Below the pieces are notes generated by a model that saw only the letters and a list, made by a program, of their open reading frames with translations, did no database searches and was not told where the DNA came from. Below are positions 1-8,328 of a DNA stretch of 64,000 nucleotides, one piece after another (positions within the stretch are counted from its first letter, which is position 1; every line of letters begins with the position of its first letter). The DNA comes from Candidatus Thiosymbion ectosymbiont of Catanema sp. Cochon2018 (GTDB taxonomy: Bacteria; Pseudomonadota; Gammaproteobacteria; Chromatiales; Chromatiaceae): the NCBI GenBank assembly GCA_011392765.1, contig WYCW01000001.1:1172888-1236887 (forward strand), written 5' to 3'. The position numbers and the translations under genes are program-made.

Positions 1-1475
1 CGGGCATCCTCGACTCGGTCACGGGAGATTTCAGAGGCGCGCACATGACCCTCGACGCCATCGGCCAGCACCACGGTCGCGCCCTTGGCGTCCACCTCGG
101 TAACGGTTCCGGTGACGATGCTGCCCTTCTCGTGGACAGCAACGAAGGAGGAAAAGGGATCCTTATCCAGCTGCTTTACCCCCAGAGAGATCCGTTCGCG
201 TTCGGAATCGACCGAGAGCACCACGGTCTCGAGCTCATCGCCTTTCTGGTAACGGCGCAAGGCCTGCTCGCCGGGCTCGTCCCAGGAGATATCCGACAGA
301 TGCACCAGACCATCGATACCCCCCTCGAGACCGATGAAGACACCGAAGTCCGTGATGGACTTGATCTTGCCGCTGATGTGGTCACCCTTCTTGAAGTTGG
401 CGGCGAACTCATCCCAGGGATTGATCTGACATTGCTTGATGCCGAGGGAAATGCGGCGGCGCTCCTCGTCGATGTCGAGTACCATCACCTCCACTTCGTC
501 CCCCAGGGTAACGACCTTGGTGGGGTGGATGTTCTTATTGGTCCAATCCATCTCGGAGACATGGACCAGACCCTCGACGCCCTCCTCGATCTCTACGAAG
601 CAGCCGTAATCGGCGATATTGGTGACCTTGCCGAATACCCGGGTCCCCTCGGGGTAACGCCGGGAGATGTTGATCCAGGGATCCTCACCCATCTGTTTGA
701 GACCGAGGGAGACCCGCTGGCGCTCGCGGTCGAACTTGAGCACCTTGACCGCGATTTCGTCGCCGATCTCGACCACCTCGGAGGGGTGTTTGACCCGCCG
801 CCAGGCCATGTCCGTGATATGCAGCAGACCGTCGATGCCGCCCAGATCGAGAAAGGCGCCGTAGTCCGTCAGGTTCTTCACCACGCCCTTGATCTCCATG
901 CCCTCTTCCAGCTTCTCGAGCAGGGCCTCACGCTCGGCGCTGTACTCCTCTTCCACCACGGCACGCCGGGACACCACCACATTGTTGCGCTTGCGGTCCA
1001 GCTTGATGACCTTGAACTCCAGCTCCTTACCTTCCAGATAACCGGTATCGCGCACCGGACGCACGTCTACGAGGGAGCCGGGAAGAAAGGCGCGAATACT
1101 GCCGAGATCGACCGTAAAGCCACCCTTGACCTTGCCATTGATGATACCCTTGACGGTATCCGCCGCCTCGAAGGCACGTTCCAGAAACTCCCAGGCCGCA
1201 TGGCGCTTCGCCTTGTCCCGTGACAGGCGGGTAGCGCCGGAGCCGTCCTCGACCGCATCGAGGGCAACCTGCACTTCGTCGCCCACCGCAACCTCCAGAC
1301 CCCCTTCGACATCGGAGAATTGGTTCCTGGGGATAACCCCTTCCGACTTCAGACCGGCGTTTACGACCACGGTCTCGGGGGTGATGGCCACCACCGTGCC
1401 GGTAACGATGGTACCGGGCTGCAATTGGGTATTGGAGAGACTCTCTTCTAGGAGTTCGGCAAAGCTTTCGGTCAT
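1..1475 (-). CDS. rpsA: 30S ribosomal protein S1 (3' end cut by window edge)
   Basis: S1 binds mRNA and delivers it to the 30S subunit. The frame starts at the ATG at 1475 ([11 protein letters not shown]) and stays open to the left edge, giving 491 codons. The family is about 557 residues, so roughly 65 C-terminal residues lie outside. Repeated S1/OB-fold units are visible, with motifs such as [26 protein letters not shown] and [14 protein letters not shown]. cmk lies upstream on the same strand, the usual cmk-rpsA order. Two hairpins and a possible promoter lie between them. Nothing in the visible part is degenerate. Confidence 0.97.
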   Translation of the reverse strand, partial: MTESFAELLEESLSNTQLQPGTIVTGTVVAITPETVVVNAGLKSEGVIPRNQFSDVEGGLEVAVGDEVQVALDAVEDGSGATRLSRDKAKRHAAWEFLERAFEAADTVKGIINGKVKGGFTVDLGSIRAFLPGSLVDVRPVRDTGYLEGKELEFKVIKLDRKRNNVVVSRRAVVEEEYSAEREALLEKLEEGMEIKGVVKNLTDYGAFLDLGGIDGLLHITDMAWRRVKHPSEVVEIGDEIAVKVLKFDRERQRVSLGLKQMGEDPWINISRRYPEGTRVFGKVTNIADYGCFVEIEEGVEGLVHVSEMDWTNKNIHPTKVVTLGDEVEVMVLDIDEERRRISLGIKQCQINPWDEFAANFKKGDHISGKIKSITDFGVFIGLEGGIDGLVHLSDISWDEPGEQALRRYQKGDELETVVLSVDSERERISLGVKQLDKDPFSSFVAVHEKGSIVTGTVTEVDAKGATVVLADGVEGHVRASEISRDRVEDA

Positions 1476-1505
1476 GGGTTTAAGGTATCCTGACGCAGGC
1501 GCCGT

Positions 1506-1566
1506 CTTGTCCCTTTCGGGGCAAGGGTTTGGGTTGAACTTAACAGTCCGCCGCCAAGCGGCGGAC
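1506..1566 (-). promoter_or_regulatory. paired hairpins in the rpsA leader
   Basis: Two strong inverted repeats lie 31-91 bases upstream of the rpsA ATG. 1506-1525 is an 8-bp stem (CTTGTCCC/GGGGCAAG, one G-U) with loop TTTC. 1546-1566 is a perfect 9-bp stem (GTCCGCCGC/GCGGCGGAC) with loop CAA. Neither is followed by a T-run in the rpsA direction, so they look like leader structure rather than terminators. A link to S1 autoregulation, known in other bacteria, is inference. Confidence 0.45.
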
Positions 1567-1638
1567 CGGTTGTGGGATCGGGCGGGCAGCTGCGTCGGCA
1601 CGGCCACCCGAAGCTGATTCTACTTTTTCTACTTTGTC

Positions 1639-1667
1639 ATATTACAGGTAACCTATTGATTTTTGAA
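1639..1667 (-). promoter_or_regulatory. candidate rpsA promoter
   Basis: Read on the minus strand, a -10 TAATAT (1639-1644) lies 17 bases downstream of TTCAAA (1662-1667), inside the only AT-rich stretch between cmk and rpsA. An rpsA promoter in this gap is known in enterobacteria. The -35 match is 4 of 6. Confidence 0.35.
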
Positions 1668-1742
1668 TCTGCGGAAACAACGGAATCTAAAAAAATCAAC
1701 AAGGCAGGCTGAATGCGACGTGCTCGGAAATCGCGATTTTCT

Positions 1743-2411
1743 CTAAACGGCCGCATCCGGGAACATACGCTTCACGGCCACCAAGACTCGGGCGAACACC
1801 TCCGTGATCGTCATGGAGGTGGTGTTTACCACCAGCGCCCCGGAAGGCGGCTTCAACGGGGCCGCGGAACGGTTGCGGTCGCGTTCGTCGCGTTCCCGAA
1901 TCTCCCCCACAAGTCGGGAGAGATTAACATTCAACCCCTTTTGTTTCAACTGCTTATAACGGCGTTCGGCACGTTCTTCGGTGCTCGCCTGCAGAAAGAT
2001 CTTCAGCTGCGCATCCGGAAAGACTACGGTTCCCATATCGCGCCCGTCTGCTACCAGACCGGGTAGGCGTGCCGCCTCCCGTTGCCGGGCGAGCAGCTGC
2101 TTGCGCACGGCGCCGTGGACAGCTACTCGGGAAGCGGCATTGCCCGCCGTTTCGGTGCGGATGGCCTCGGATACGTCCTCGCCATCCAGCAAGACGCGCC
2201 CGTTCCGGAATTCGACCTGCAAAGTCGAGACCAGTGAAGCCAGCGCAGCCACTGCGTCCGGATCGAGTCCCCGGCGTTGCGCGACCAGGCCGAGCACGCG
2301 GTAGAGGGCGCCGCTGTCCAGGCAGTGCCAGCCTAGCCGCTGCGCCAGCAGATCGGCGATGGTCCCCTTACCGGTGCCCGAGGGACCATCGATGGTGACG
2401 ATGGGAATCAT
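1743..2411 (-). CDS. cmk: cytidylate kinase
   Basis: Phosphorylates CMP/dCMP with ATP in cytoplasmic pyrimidine salvage. The 222-aa protein has the normal length. The P-loop GPSGTGKG is at residues 9-16. The CMP-binding segment includes DSGALYR near residue 32 and GRDMGTVVFPDA near residue 123, and the lid-like ERAERRYKQL follows. It sits between aroA (upstream) and rpsA (downstream) on the same strand. A small unrelated plus-strand frame is wedged between cmk and aroA. Confidence 0.97.
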   Translation of the reverse strand: MIPIVTIDGPSGTGKGTIADLLAQRLGWHCLDSGALYRVLGLVAQRRGLDPDAVAALASLVSTLQVEFRNGRVLLDGEDVSEAIRTETAGNAASRVAVHGAVRKQLLARQREAARLPGLVADGRDMGTVVFPDAQLKIFLQASTEERAERRYKQLKQKGLNVNLSRLVGEIRERDERDRNRSAAPLKPPSGALVVNTTSMTITEVFARVLVAVKRMFPDAAV

Positions 2412-2489
2412 GTCTGATTACGCTAATCGGGGCGAACGAAATGGTTAAGCAGCTGTCTGACAGATGCGCTCAAATACTGGTACATCGTT

Positions 2490-2768
2490 ATGTTTCCAAA
2501 GGTGTTAGCCAGGTGGAGACGGTCTAAAAAGACAGTTTCCGAGGAATTGATCACCTATGATCCGGTCGAAGATCTGACCTCTGACGAGGCCATCGAGACA
2601 TTTATGGCCGAAGCCTTCAAGACAAAAGACGCCGGATTCATTGCGTATGCCGATGGCATCGTTGCCCGTGCCCGCGCCAAGGGTACGCCTGCCGACGGCA
2701 TCGTAGCCCATGCCAAGGAGGCGGAACGGCTCCGCGCTCAATTTGATGCCACGGCTTCAGCCAAGTAG
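2490..2768 (+). CDS. antidote-like protein (COG3636 N-terminal half, no HTH)
   Basis: 92 aa. Residues about 20-60 (ITYDPVEDLTSDEAIETFM, then AEAFKTKDAGFIAYADGIVARARAK) resemble the N-terminal half of the COG3636 addiction-module antidote proteins, partners of HigB/RelE-like toxins. The family then normally has a helix-turn-helix for DNA binding. Here the C-terminus is a short Ala/Lys-rich helix (AHAKEAERLRAQFDATASAK) with no HTH. No toxin gene adjoins it. It sits opposite in strand between cmk and aroA. It may be a decayed antitoxin or a genuine short variant. The family assignment is from memory. Confidence 0.5.
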   Translation: MFPKVLARWRRSKKTVSEELITYDPVEDLTSDEAIETFMAEAFKTKDAGFIAYADGIVARARAKGTPADGIVAHAKEAERLRAQFDATASAK

Positions 2769-2785
2769 GGTCAGCGCCATTCGGA

Positions 2786-4141
2786 TCACGCTCGGATTTC
2801 CCGGATGCCGAGTCCGACCCCGGCGGCCAGATCCGCGAAGCCCGGAAAGGAGGTATCCACATTGGCGCAGTCCCGGACCTCGATCGGGGCCCCGGCTCGG
2901 AGCGCCGCGATAGCGAACGCCATGGCGACCCGGTGGTCGCCGCCACTGTCCACCCGGCCCCCGCCATAATCGCCGCCTACGATTCTGATACCGTCGGCGC
3001 GGGGCTCGACCTCCACCCCGAGGGCCGCGAGACCGTCCGCCATAACCTGAATCCGGTCGCTCTCCTTGACCCGCAGCTCCTCCGCGCCGGTCAGCAGAGT
3101 CTCGCCGCAGGCACAGGCGGCGGCGATGAACAGGGCCGGGAATTCGTCGATCGCCGACGGCACTTGGTCTCGTGGGATCGAGATACCTTTCAAGGCAGCC
3201 GCGCGCACGCGCAGATCCGCAACCGGCTCGCCACCGGCGTCCCGCGGATTCGTGAGCTCGAGGTCCGCACCCATGGCACGCAGGATATTCAGTACCCCGC
3301 TACGGGTCGGATTCACGCCCACTCGCTCCAGGGTCAGGTCCGAGCCGGGGGCGATGCTCGCCCCCACCAGAAAAAAAGCGGCGGAGGAGATGTCCCCCGG
3401 AACCTCGAGACGACAAGCGGATAGCCCCCCCCTCCCCGTGACGCAGACCCGCCGCCCGGCGCGGCGTACCGGATAACCGAAGGCCGCGAGCATACGCTCG
3501 GTGTGGTCCCGGGTCGGCACCGGCTCCGTGACACAGGTCTCACCCTCGGCATAGAGCCCGGCCAGCAACAGGCAGGATTTTACCTGGGCACTGGCCACGG
3601 GCAGCTCATAGCTGACCGGACGCAGAGAAGCGACCGGTGCGATGCGCAGCGGCGCGGTGCCTGTACCCATAGTCGCGATCCGGGCACCCATCCGTCCCAG
3701 GGGTTCCGTGACCCGCCGCATCGGCCGTTGGGTCAAAGAGGAATCGCCCACCAGGGTCGTTGCAAACCGCTGCCCGGCCAGCAGCCCACAGAGCAGTCGC
3801 ATGGAAGTGCCGGAGTTGCCGAGATCGAGAGCCGAACGCGGGGCGCGCAGACCCCGGAGTCCGCCCCCCGCGATGCGCACCCGCCCACCGTCCGGCCCCT
3901 CGATGGGAACCCCCATGGCGCGGAAGGCACCGAGGGTCGCCAAGCTATCTTCACCTTCCAGGAAACCGGCAACCTCGGTTACTCCCTCGGCGATGGCGCC
4001 GAGCATGATGGCCCGGTGGGAGATCGACTTGTCTCCGGGCACCCGGACACGCCCGCGGAGCGCGCCGCCGGGCAATACGTGGAATCCCAGCCCGCATATC
4101 TCACCGGGGTGGCTGGTGGCACCTCGGTTTTCATTTAACAT
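2786..4141 (-). CDS. aroA: 3-phosphoshikimate 1-carboxyvinyltransferase (EPSP synthase)
   Basis: Joins shikimate-3-phosphate and PEP in the shikimate pathway. Substrate-binding motifs are present: PGDKSISHRAIMLGA, LGNSGTSMRLL and the late PVRRAGRRV...KESDRI region. With the start at 4141 (MLNENRG) the protein is 451 aa, near the usual 430-440. The frame is open further upstream (to 4225), but that part is AT-rich and unlike the family N-terminus. No strong ribosome-binding site marks any start, so the exact start is uncertain. In relatives tyrA or hisC precedes aroA. Here AT-rich transposon debris begins at once. Confidence 0.95.
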   Translation of the reverse strand: MLNENRGATSHPGEICGLGFHVLPGGALRGRVRVPGDKSISHRAIMLGAIAEGVTEVAGFLEGEDSLATLGAFRAMGVPIEGPDGGRVRIAGGGLRGLRAPRSALDLGNSGTSMRLLCGLLAGQRFATTLVGDSSLTQRPMRRVTEPLGRMGARIATMGTGTAPLRIAPVASLRPVSYELPVASAQVKSCLLLAGLYAEGETCVTEPVPTRDHTERMLAAFGYPVRRAGRRVCVTGRGGLSACRLEVPGDISSAAFFLVGASIAPGSDLTLERVGVNPTRSGVLNILRAMGADLELTNPRDAGGEPVADLRVRAAALKGISIPRDQVPSAIDEFPALFIAAACACGETLLTGAEELRVKESDRIQVMADGLAALGVEVEPRADGIRIVGGDYGGGRVDSGGDHRVAMAFAIAALRAGAPIEVRDCANVDTSFPGFADLAAGVGLGIREIRA

Positions 4142-4286
4142 CAATAGGTTATTGCTTAATTTCTCAATTACCATAATAAACAGCGTGTAGGCAGTGTTAT
4201 TACTTTGTTGCTTATTGTAAATCACTTGATATAATTACCTGAGCTTTACGCTATTAACCGAACAAAATTTTACCGAGGAAACTCTT

Positions 4287-4421
4287 ATGGTATTACTACC
4301 CGTAAAATGCCTTGTCTGCAATGGTATTAATGTTACTAAACATGGCAACACCAGCAATGGCAAACAGCGTTTTATTTGCAAAGAACAGGCCTGTGAGGGC
4401 AAAACGTTGGTAGTGTTTTAA
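4287..4421 (+). pseudogene. insA: IS1-family InsA remnant (N-terminal zinc finger)
   Basis: A 44-codon frame starts at ATG 4287 behind a good GAGGAA site (spacing 7). It encodes the IS1 InsA-type zinc-finger start: CLVCN, then KHGNTSNGKQRFICK. InsA normally runs about 90 residues and includes an HTH. This copy ends in TAA just after the finger. AT-rich and unlike its neighbours. The finger pattern is directly visible; the family name is from memory. Confidence 0.75.
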
Positions 4422-4437
4422 TTTTGTTGTTATTGGC

Positions 4438-4590
4438 TTAAATAGAAATACCAAATTCATAACGATTCACAAATAATCCAATCACAATATCGTGCATTTG
4501 ATTTAGTTTTGAAAAACAAATCGTCTTCCGTGCAAGCCGCTTGATCTGCGTTCGTAATGTTAAATGTTTGCGTTCTATTCGGTTTAATGA
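4438..4590 (-). pseudogene. insB: IS1-family InsB remnant (C-terminal 50 residues)
   Basis: Minus-strand frame ending at 4438 that reads SLNRIERKHLTLRTQIKRLA, then RKTICFSKLNQMHDIVIG. This is the conserved C-terminal region of IS1 transposase InsB, including the (R/K)IERxxLxLR and RLxRKTxxFS motifs. It is cut off upstream by a stop at 4591-4593. It points against the InsA fragment at 4287-4421, so these are not the two halves of one intact IS1. Confidence 0.75.
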
Positions 4591-4597
4591 TTAATGT

Positions 4598-4753
4598 TCA
4601 GACAATTATATCATAATGATTTATAATAAAAAAACAAAATAATAACACCCCCGCTTCCTGAATAGCGCAGCTCCTGCTGGGATAGACACGTTGGCGGACG
4701 AGGCGACCAAGGGTCTTTTCGTCCAGGCTAATCGCGATTTTTGCCTTGTGCAT
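4598..4753 (-). pseudogene. truncated ribbon-helix-helix antitoxin
   Basis: Starts at ATG 4753 behind a strong AGGAGG site. The protein begins MHKAKIAISLDEKTLGRLV, then RQRVYPSRSCAIQEA. This is the beta-strand plus helix pattern of CopG/ParD-like antitoxins, with (S/T)RSxAIQEA in helix 2. After residue 34 the frame runs into AT-rich sequence and stops at 4598, so the C-terminal toxin-binding part is lost. About three residues also seem deleted after GRL. No toxin remains nearby. Its operator (4766-4784) is intact. Confidence 0.7.
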
Positions 4754-4765
4754 GGGCGCCTCCTA

Positions 4766-4784
4766 GTATGACTATAGGTCATAC
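4766..4784 (-). promoter_or_regulatory. palindromic operator of the truncated RHH antitoxin
   Basis: Perfect inverted repeat GTATGAC-TATAG-GTCATAC, 12 bases upstream of the antitoxin ATG, with a -10-like TATAGT in its centre on the minus strand. RHH antitoxins typically repress their own promoter through such a palindrome. Confidence 0.65.
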
Positions 4785-4842
4785 CACCTCTGATATCAAG
4801 TAAGCCGATCCGGTTCTCGAATTTGCACCTTTGCGGTTTATC

Positions 4843-4960
4843 GGTCGTCAGCTACCAGTCACCAGCTTCCAGCGGTTGGCAGCCGGCGACTGGTAGCTGG
4901 TAGCTCATAGATGCGGTGAGGGGCCGTTCCCAGCCCCTCACCGCATCCTACGTCCCTTGA
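4843..4960. repeat. two adjacent word palindromes (ACCAGCT type; GCGGTGAGGGG type)
   Basis: 4850-4907 is an inverted repeat of AGCTACCAGTCACCAGC-like words (ACCAGCT, period about 7). 4911-4950 is GATGCGGTGAGGGG, loop, CCCCTCACCGCATC. The first family recurs at 9975-10040 and 37546-37740. The second recurs near 18180, 20617, 26345 and 36470. Confidence 0.7.
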
Positions 4961-5122
4961 TTCGCGTAGAAGGGCTAACGTCAAAATCAGCTGCCGACAC
5001 AGAAGGTCAGTTGGATTTTTTTGTTGGACGACTTTTTTAGCATGGTCGAGTACGTCTTTCATTAAGACGCTGATGCCAATACAAAATACGAGAACCATGA
5101 ATACGACGACTAATTCACTCAT
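4859..5122 (-). CDS. small single-TM membrane protein (cassette copy 1, second gene)
   Basis: Begins MSELVVVFMVLVFCIGISVL, one hydrophobic helix followed by a charged KDVLDHAKKVVQQK tail. Its ATG overlaps the stop of the upstream gene (TAATG), indicating translational coupling. The matching gene in the second cassette (48749-48838) is only 29 aa, so the last about 45 residues here, which run into a palindromic repeat, are probably not original. Function unknown. The pair looks like a conserved two-gene membrane module. Confidence 0.5.
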   Translation of the reverse strand: MSELVVVFMVLVFCIGISVLMKDVLDHAKKVVQQKNPTDLLCRQLILTLALLRESRDVGCGEGLGTAPHRIYELPATSRRLPTAGSW

Positions 5123-5375
5123 TATAATTCTCCCAATTCATCAATTTTCTGATATGCGATGCGGTTAACAAAAATGATTGCTATTGTTATCAGTACGACC
5201 ACTAACGCACTCAGCATAAGACAAGGGTGATACTTGTCTTATTAAAATTCTGAACCGCCCAACCAATTACTGACACATCTATGGCGATCAATAAGCCAAA
5301 AACGACTTTCAGCCAACCTATTTCCTCTTTGATTTTATCAATTTCTGACATCACTTGAACTCTTTTTGTTGCCAT
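5122..5375 (-). pseudogene. small two-TM membrane protein (cassette copy 1, first gene, frameshifted)
   Basis: First part 5211-5375: MATKRVQVMSEIDKIKEEIG, then WLKVVFGLLIAIDVSVIGWAV, then a stop at 5211. Second part 5122-5217, in another frame: MLSALVVVLITIAIIFVNR, then IAYQKIDELGEL. The homologous cassette at 48838-49074 reads through the same region in one frame, so copy 1 carries a frameshift between its two membrane helices. The parts overlap at ATGCTGA, so reinitiation could still make both halves. Confidence 0.6.
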
Positions 5376-5497
5376 CTTACAGTGTATCCACAAGCCACTA
5401 GATGCCACGAATGTATCACTGTAGCCACATCGAACAAGAACTATTGATGCAATATGATAGTTCAAGCGGCTACACGACGTGATATCAAGGGGTATCC

Positions 5498-5765
5498 TCA
5501 AGGGACCATAATCACCTGAACCGCCAGCTTGTAAATCGCCATGCGGAAGGCTTCTCTGGGATTGATGCCCGCCATGTTGAGAAGATCCCAGAGCGACCAA
5601 CTCGATATAGAGGATCCTGTTTGCTTGATTCAAATCTACCATCCAGAAGTGTTCCTGACCTTGACCGATTTTATTCTCTTTCCGGAGAATTTGGCGCATG
5701 ATCAGAGAAATGTCTTCCGCACCGTTTACAGTGATTTTTTGTTGCTTGCTTAATTTGATTTCCAT
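5498..5765 (-). pseudogene. RadC/JAB-family protein remnant, frameshifted
   Basis: Starts at ATG 5765 with MEIKLSKQQKITVNGAEDIS and continues through LRKENKIGQGQEHFWMVDL and NRILYIELVALGS. This matches the N-terminal part of short RadC-like JAB proteins often carried on mobile elements. After a frameshift near 5585 the family sequence resumes as DLLNMAGINPREAFRMAIYK, then LAVQVIMVP, and a TGA follows at 5498. The metal-binding HxHPSG motif that should come next is gone. Non-functional. Confidence 0.65.
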
Positions 5766-5887
5766 TGCGGGACCTTTATAGGACGCCTAACCAGGTAGTA
5801 GACGGCGAGTCGCCGTGTTTAAATACGTCGAAACGCCTTATATACCACAACGATTGCTTTTTTATCAAATTCATGAATATCTCTGCT

Positions 5888-6474
5888 GTTAGGTCCCGGA
5901 TGATTACGTGGAATTTTATTAAACAGGTGGGGGTGTTGTGCGTACCATTGTTGGAGCGTTTGGAGAGGCGTTTTGTGGTGCAGGTTTTTCTGTGGGATGT
6001 GGTGATTATACAGGTAAACGAAGCGTTTAAGGGTTGCCTTCAGGGAAGCGGAGGAGTCGAAGCGGTGGGTGCGCACCACATCGGCGATGCGGCCGTTGAA
6101 GCGCTCGATCATGCCGTTGGTCTGCGGGGTTCTGGGCTTGATCAGGCGATGCTCGATGTGGTTGTCGGCACACACCCGATCGAAGGCATGGGTGCCGGTG
6201 GGCTGGCGTTGGCCGGTGGCGCAGAAGCGGTCGGTAAACTCCTTGCCGTTGTCGGTGAGGAGCGTGCTGATGTTGAACGGAGCCTGCTCGATCAAGCGTG
6301 TGAGAAAGCCGCTGGCGGAGGCGGCGGTCTGGTCCTGGAGGATCTCGACGTAGACCCAACGGGTGGCGCGATCGATGGCGGCAAACAGGTACGTGCGTTG
6401 GTCCTGGTCGGGCATTTGCGGCAGGTACTTGACATCGACGTGCACAAAGCCGGGGGCGTACTCCTTGAACGTCT
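5888..6474 (-). mobile_element. IS481-family fragment, 5'-truncated copy of the element at 29059
   Basis: 587 bp that matches 29059-29645 without gaps and, by eye, without mismatches. It keeps the left terminal sequence GTTAGGTCCCGGATGATT but stops inside the transposase gene at 6474. It encodes the integrase-core C-terminal half (VHVDVKYLPQ, LLTDNGKEFTDRF, TPQTNGMIERFNGR). The frame continues past the IS end to 5819, because this transposase has no stop codon of its own. Confidence 0.9.
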
Positions 6475-6558
6475 GGCAGTGTTCCAACTTTGTTTCTCGG
6501 GGTTCAAATAGACATGCTAATCAATACCTTACATCTCGGAAACAACAGAGTTACGACA

Positions 6559-8139
6559 CTACCCCTGTTCCTTCATGCCGGCGGCGCTGGAAAGGGCCTC
6601 GGGGAGGTTGGCCAGCAACAGGCCGCCGATCAGTGAGAAGCTGATCCCGCCGGTGACCAGGACATTGGCACCAATGACGAAAGACTCGGGAATGCCATCG
6701 AGCAGGATTCCGAGGAACATTGCCATGGCGGCGCCCTCGTGCCCTGCGACCTGCTTCGTCATCTCGGACAGGGGTGGAAAGACCTTCCCGCCCTCGACAC
6801 TCCTGGTCGCCTTGTGGATCCACCGTCCGGCCTTGTTCGCGTCCAGCCGGTGCTGGCCGGTGATGTAGTCGGCGACCTGATTTCGGCGCAGGTATTCGCT
6901 CAGGTGTCGGCGCAACTCCGGGATCTCATCGAGCAAGATCTCAAAGTCCCGGTGACGTAAGACAGAGACCTGGGTCGGCTCATGGCAGACGGCCGTGACC
7001 GAATGGATTCCCTGTGTCAGGAAGGCGAAGAGGCCGAAAGACTCTCCCGGCTTTACTACGGTCGGTTTGCGGGATCGCTCCTCGGGGTCGAAGATGTAGA
7101 CGGTTCCACTGCGCAGCAAATAGAGCCGATCGGCCGGCTGACCGCGATGGAAGAAGTTGTAACCCTCCGGATCGGTCTTGTGAATCAGGCGAGCAGTGAT
7201 ACGCCGCAGCGTTTGGTCCGAAAGGCCGGAGAAAAACTCCTGGCGGTGCTCGTCTCTGAATAGCGCGGTCAGGCCCTCGGATACCGCCTCTCGCTTTATG
7301 GGCGAATCATAGTGCCCCGTCTCGGCAAGACTCGCGAGGGCTTGCTGCCGCCAGGCGGAAACCGCTTCCTCAGCTAGACTGTGACGTTGCTGCAGGTAGG
7401 TAGAGACCTCGTCGTCGCCAATGTGGGCGGCTGCGATTTCACACAGCTGCTCGGAGTCCGCCAGCAGGCTCATGTAGGCATCACGGGGTATGATCAGCAG
7501 GCGCGTATCGCAGATAGCGTGGGCCTCGGTGGCGCGGCGCAGGCCGGTAACGAAGCTCATGCGCCCGAAGACATCGTGCCTGGTCAGTCGCTCGAAGACC
7601 TTGCCACCCTGCTGCGGGTCGCTCAACTCGACCTCACCGTCCTCGATAATGTAGAGATTGGTCGCCGGATCGTCGGCACGGTAAAGACAGGCGCCTGCCG
7701 GTATGTCCCGGACCAGCATGATCGATAACAGCTGGTCTTCGGTTTGTGCGGACAAGGAGCCGAGGGGTTGGATCCGCCGTAGGTTGTCGAGAACGGTATG
7801 CAGTCGCTCCCGCGCCTGCCCCCGCCAATAGTTCATGGCAGTGGAAGGCTTGCGCAGGTGACCGCCCTTGCGGTTGACCAACCAGTCGAGCAGCTTGAAA
7901 AGGAATCCGCCGAGCATGGCACCGATCGCAAGGTCGGCGAAGTGCCCACGATCCACACCGGGTGCAATCAGATCGATCGTCAGGGCGGCGAGCAGGGCGC
8001 CGCCGCCAAAGGCGAGCAGGAAGGCGATGACCCGCTCCTGCGGTCTCCAGACAACGCCGATGGCAGCCCCGAGCGGGAGGGTTGCGGCACTGATCAGACC
8101 GTAGAACAGAGCGGAAAGTACAATCGATTCGAAGATCAA
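6559..8139 (-). CDS. ZIP-like membrane protein with two cyclic-nucleotide-binding domains, C-terminally truncated
   Basis: 526 aa. Residues 5-90 hold about three membrane helices of ZIP metal-transporter character (LPLGAAIGVVW, FLLAFGGGALLAALTIDL). Two cNMP-binding domains follow: about 125-235 (LYIIEDGEVELSD, DVFGRMSFVTG) and 300-420 (LYLLRSGTVYIFD, GESFGLFAFL). Residues about 465-526 return to a ZIP helix pair (GHEGAAMAMFLGILLDGIPESF). The protein ends in MKEQG where further helices would be expected. The break lies 85 bp from the truncated IS481 copy. The start is TTG at 8139, within an A-C element end that supplies AGGA as ribosome-binding site. Probably damaged. Confidence 0.75.
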   Translation of the reverse strand: MIFESIVLSALFYGLISAATLPLGAAIGVVWRPQERVIAFLLAFGGGALLAALTIDLIAPGVDRGHFADLAIGAMLGGFLFKLLDWLVNRKGGHLRKPSTAMNYWRGQARERLHTVLDNLRRIQPLGSLSAQTEDQLLSIMLVRDIPAGACLYRADDPATNLYIIEDGEVELSDPQQGGKVFERLTRHDVFGRMSFVTGLRRATEAHAICDTRLLIIPRDAYMSLLADSEQLCEIAAAHIGDDEVSTYLQQRHSLAEEAVSAWRQQALASLAETGHYDSPIKREAVSEGLTALFRDEHRQEFFSGLSDQTLRRITARLIHKTDPEGYNFFHRGQPADRLYLLRSGTVYIFDPEERSRKPTVVKPGESFGLFAFLTQGIHSVTAVCHEPTQVSVLRHRDFEILLDEIPELRRHLSEYLRRNQVADYITGQHRLDANKAGRWIHKATRSVEGGKVFPPLSEMTKQVAGHEGAAMAMFLGILLDGIPESFVIGANVLVTGGISFSLIGGLLLANLPEALSSAAGMKEQG

Positions 8140-8145
8140 AGGATC

Positions 8146-8314
8146 CTAGCGAGGCTTCGCCTCAGACCGACCAGGTTGGGTAACGAACCGCACCGAAGAA
8201 CCACGGATAGACACGGATAAACACGGATCACAATTCGTGTTCATTCGTGGTTGATTGGTAGTGCACACAAAACTTGACTCATTGGTAAAGATTCGGGTCC
8301 CTCAAGGATCCTAG
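8146..8314 (+). repeat. A-C element, ACGGAT-palindrome core
   Basis: Starts CTAGCGAGGCTTCGCC and ends GGGTCCCTCAAGGATCCTAG. The core holds CCACGGATAGACACGGAT paired with ATTCGTGTTCATTCGTGG. Preceded directly by AAAGGATCC, which looks like the tail of a lost neighbour element. Confidence 0.8.
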
Positions 8315-8328
8315 CTCGATGGATCGAT

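Noticed and set aside
45..1223. 392-codon open frame on the plus strand
   Set aside because: It is antisense to rpsA, whose S1 motifs are unmistakable. GC-rich codon bias opens the opposite frame.
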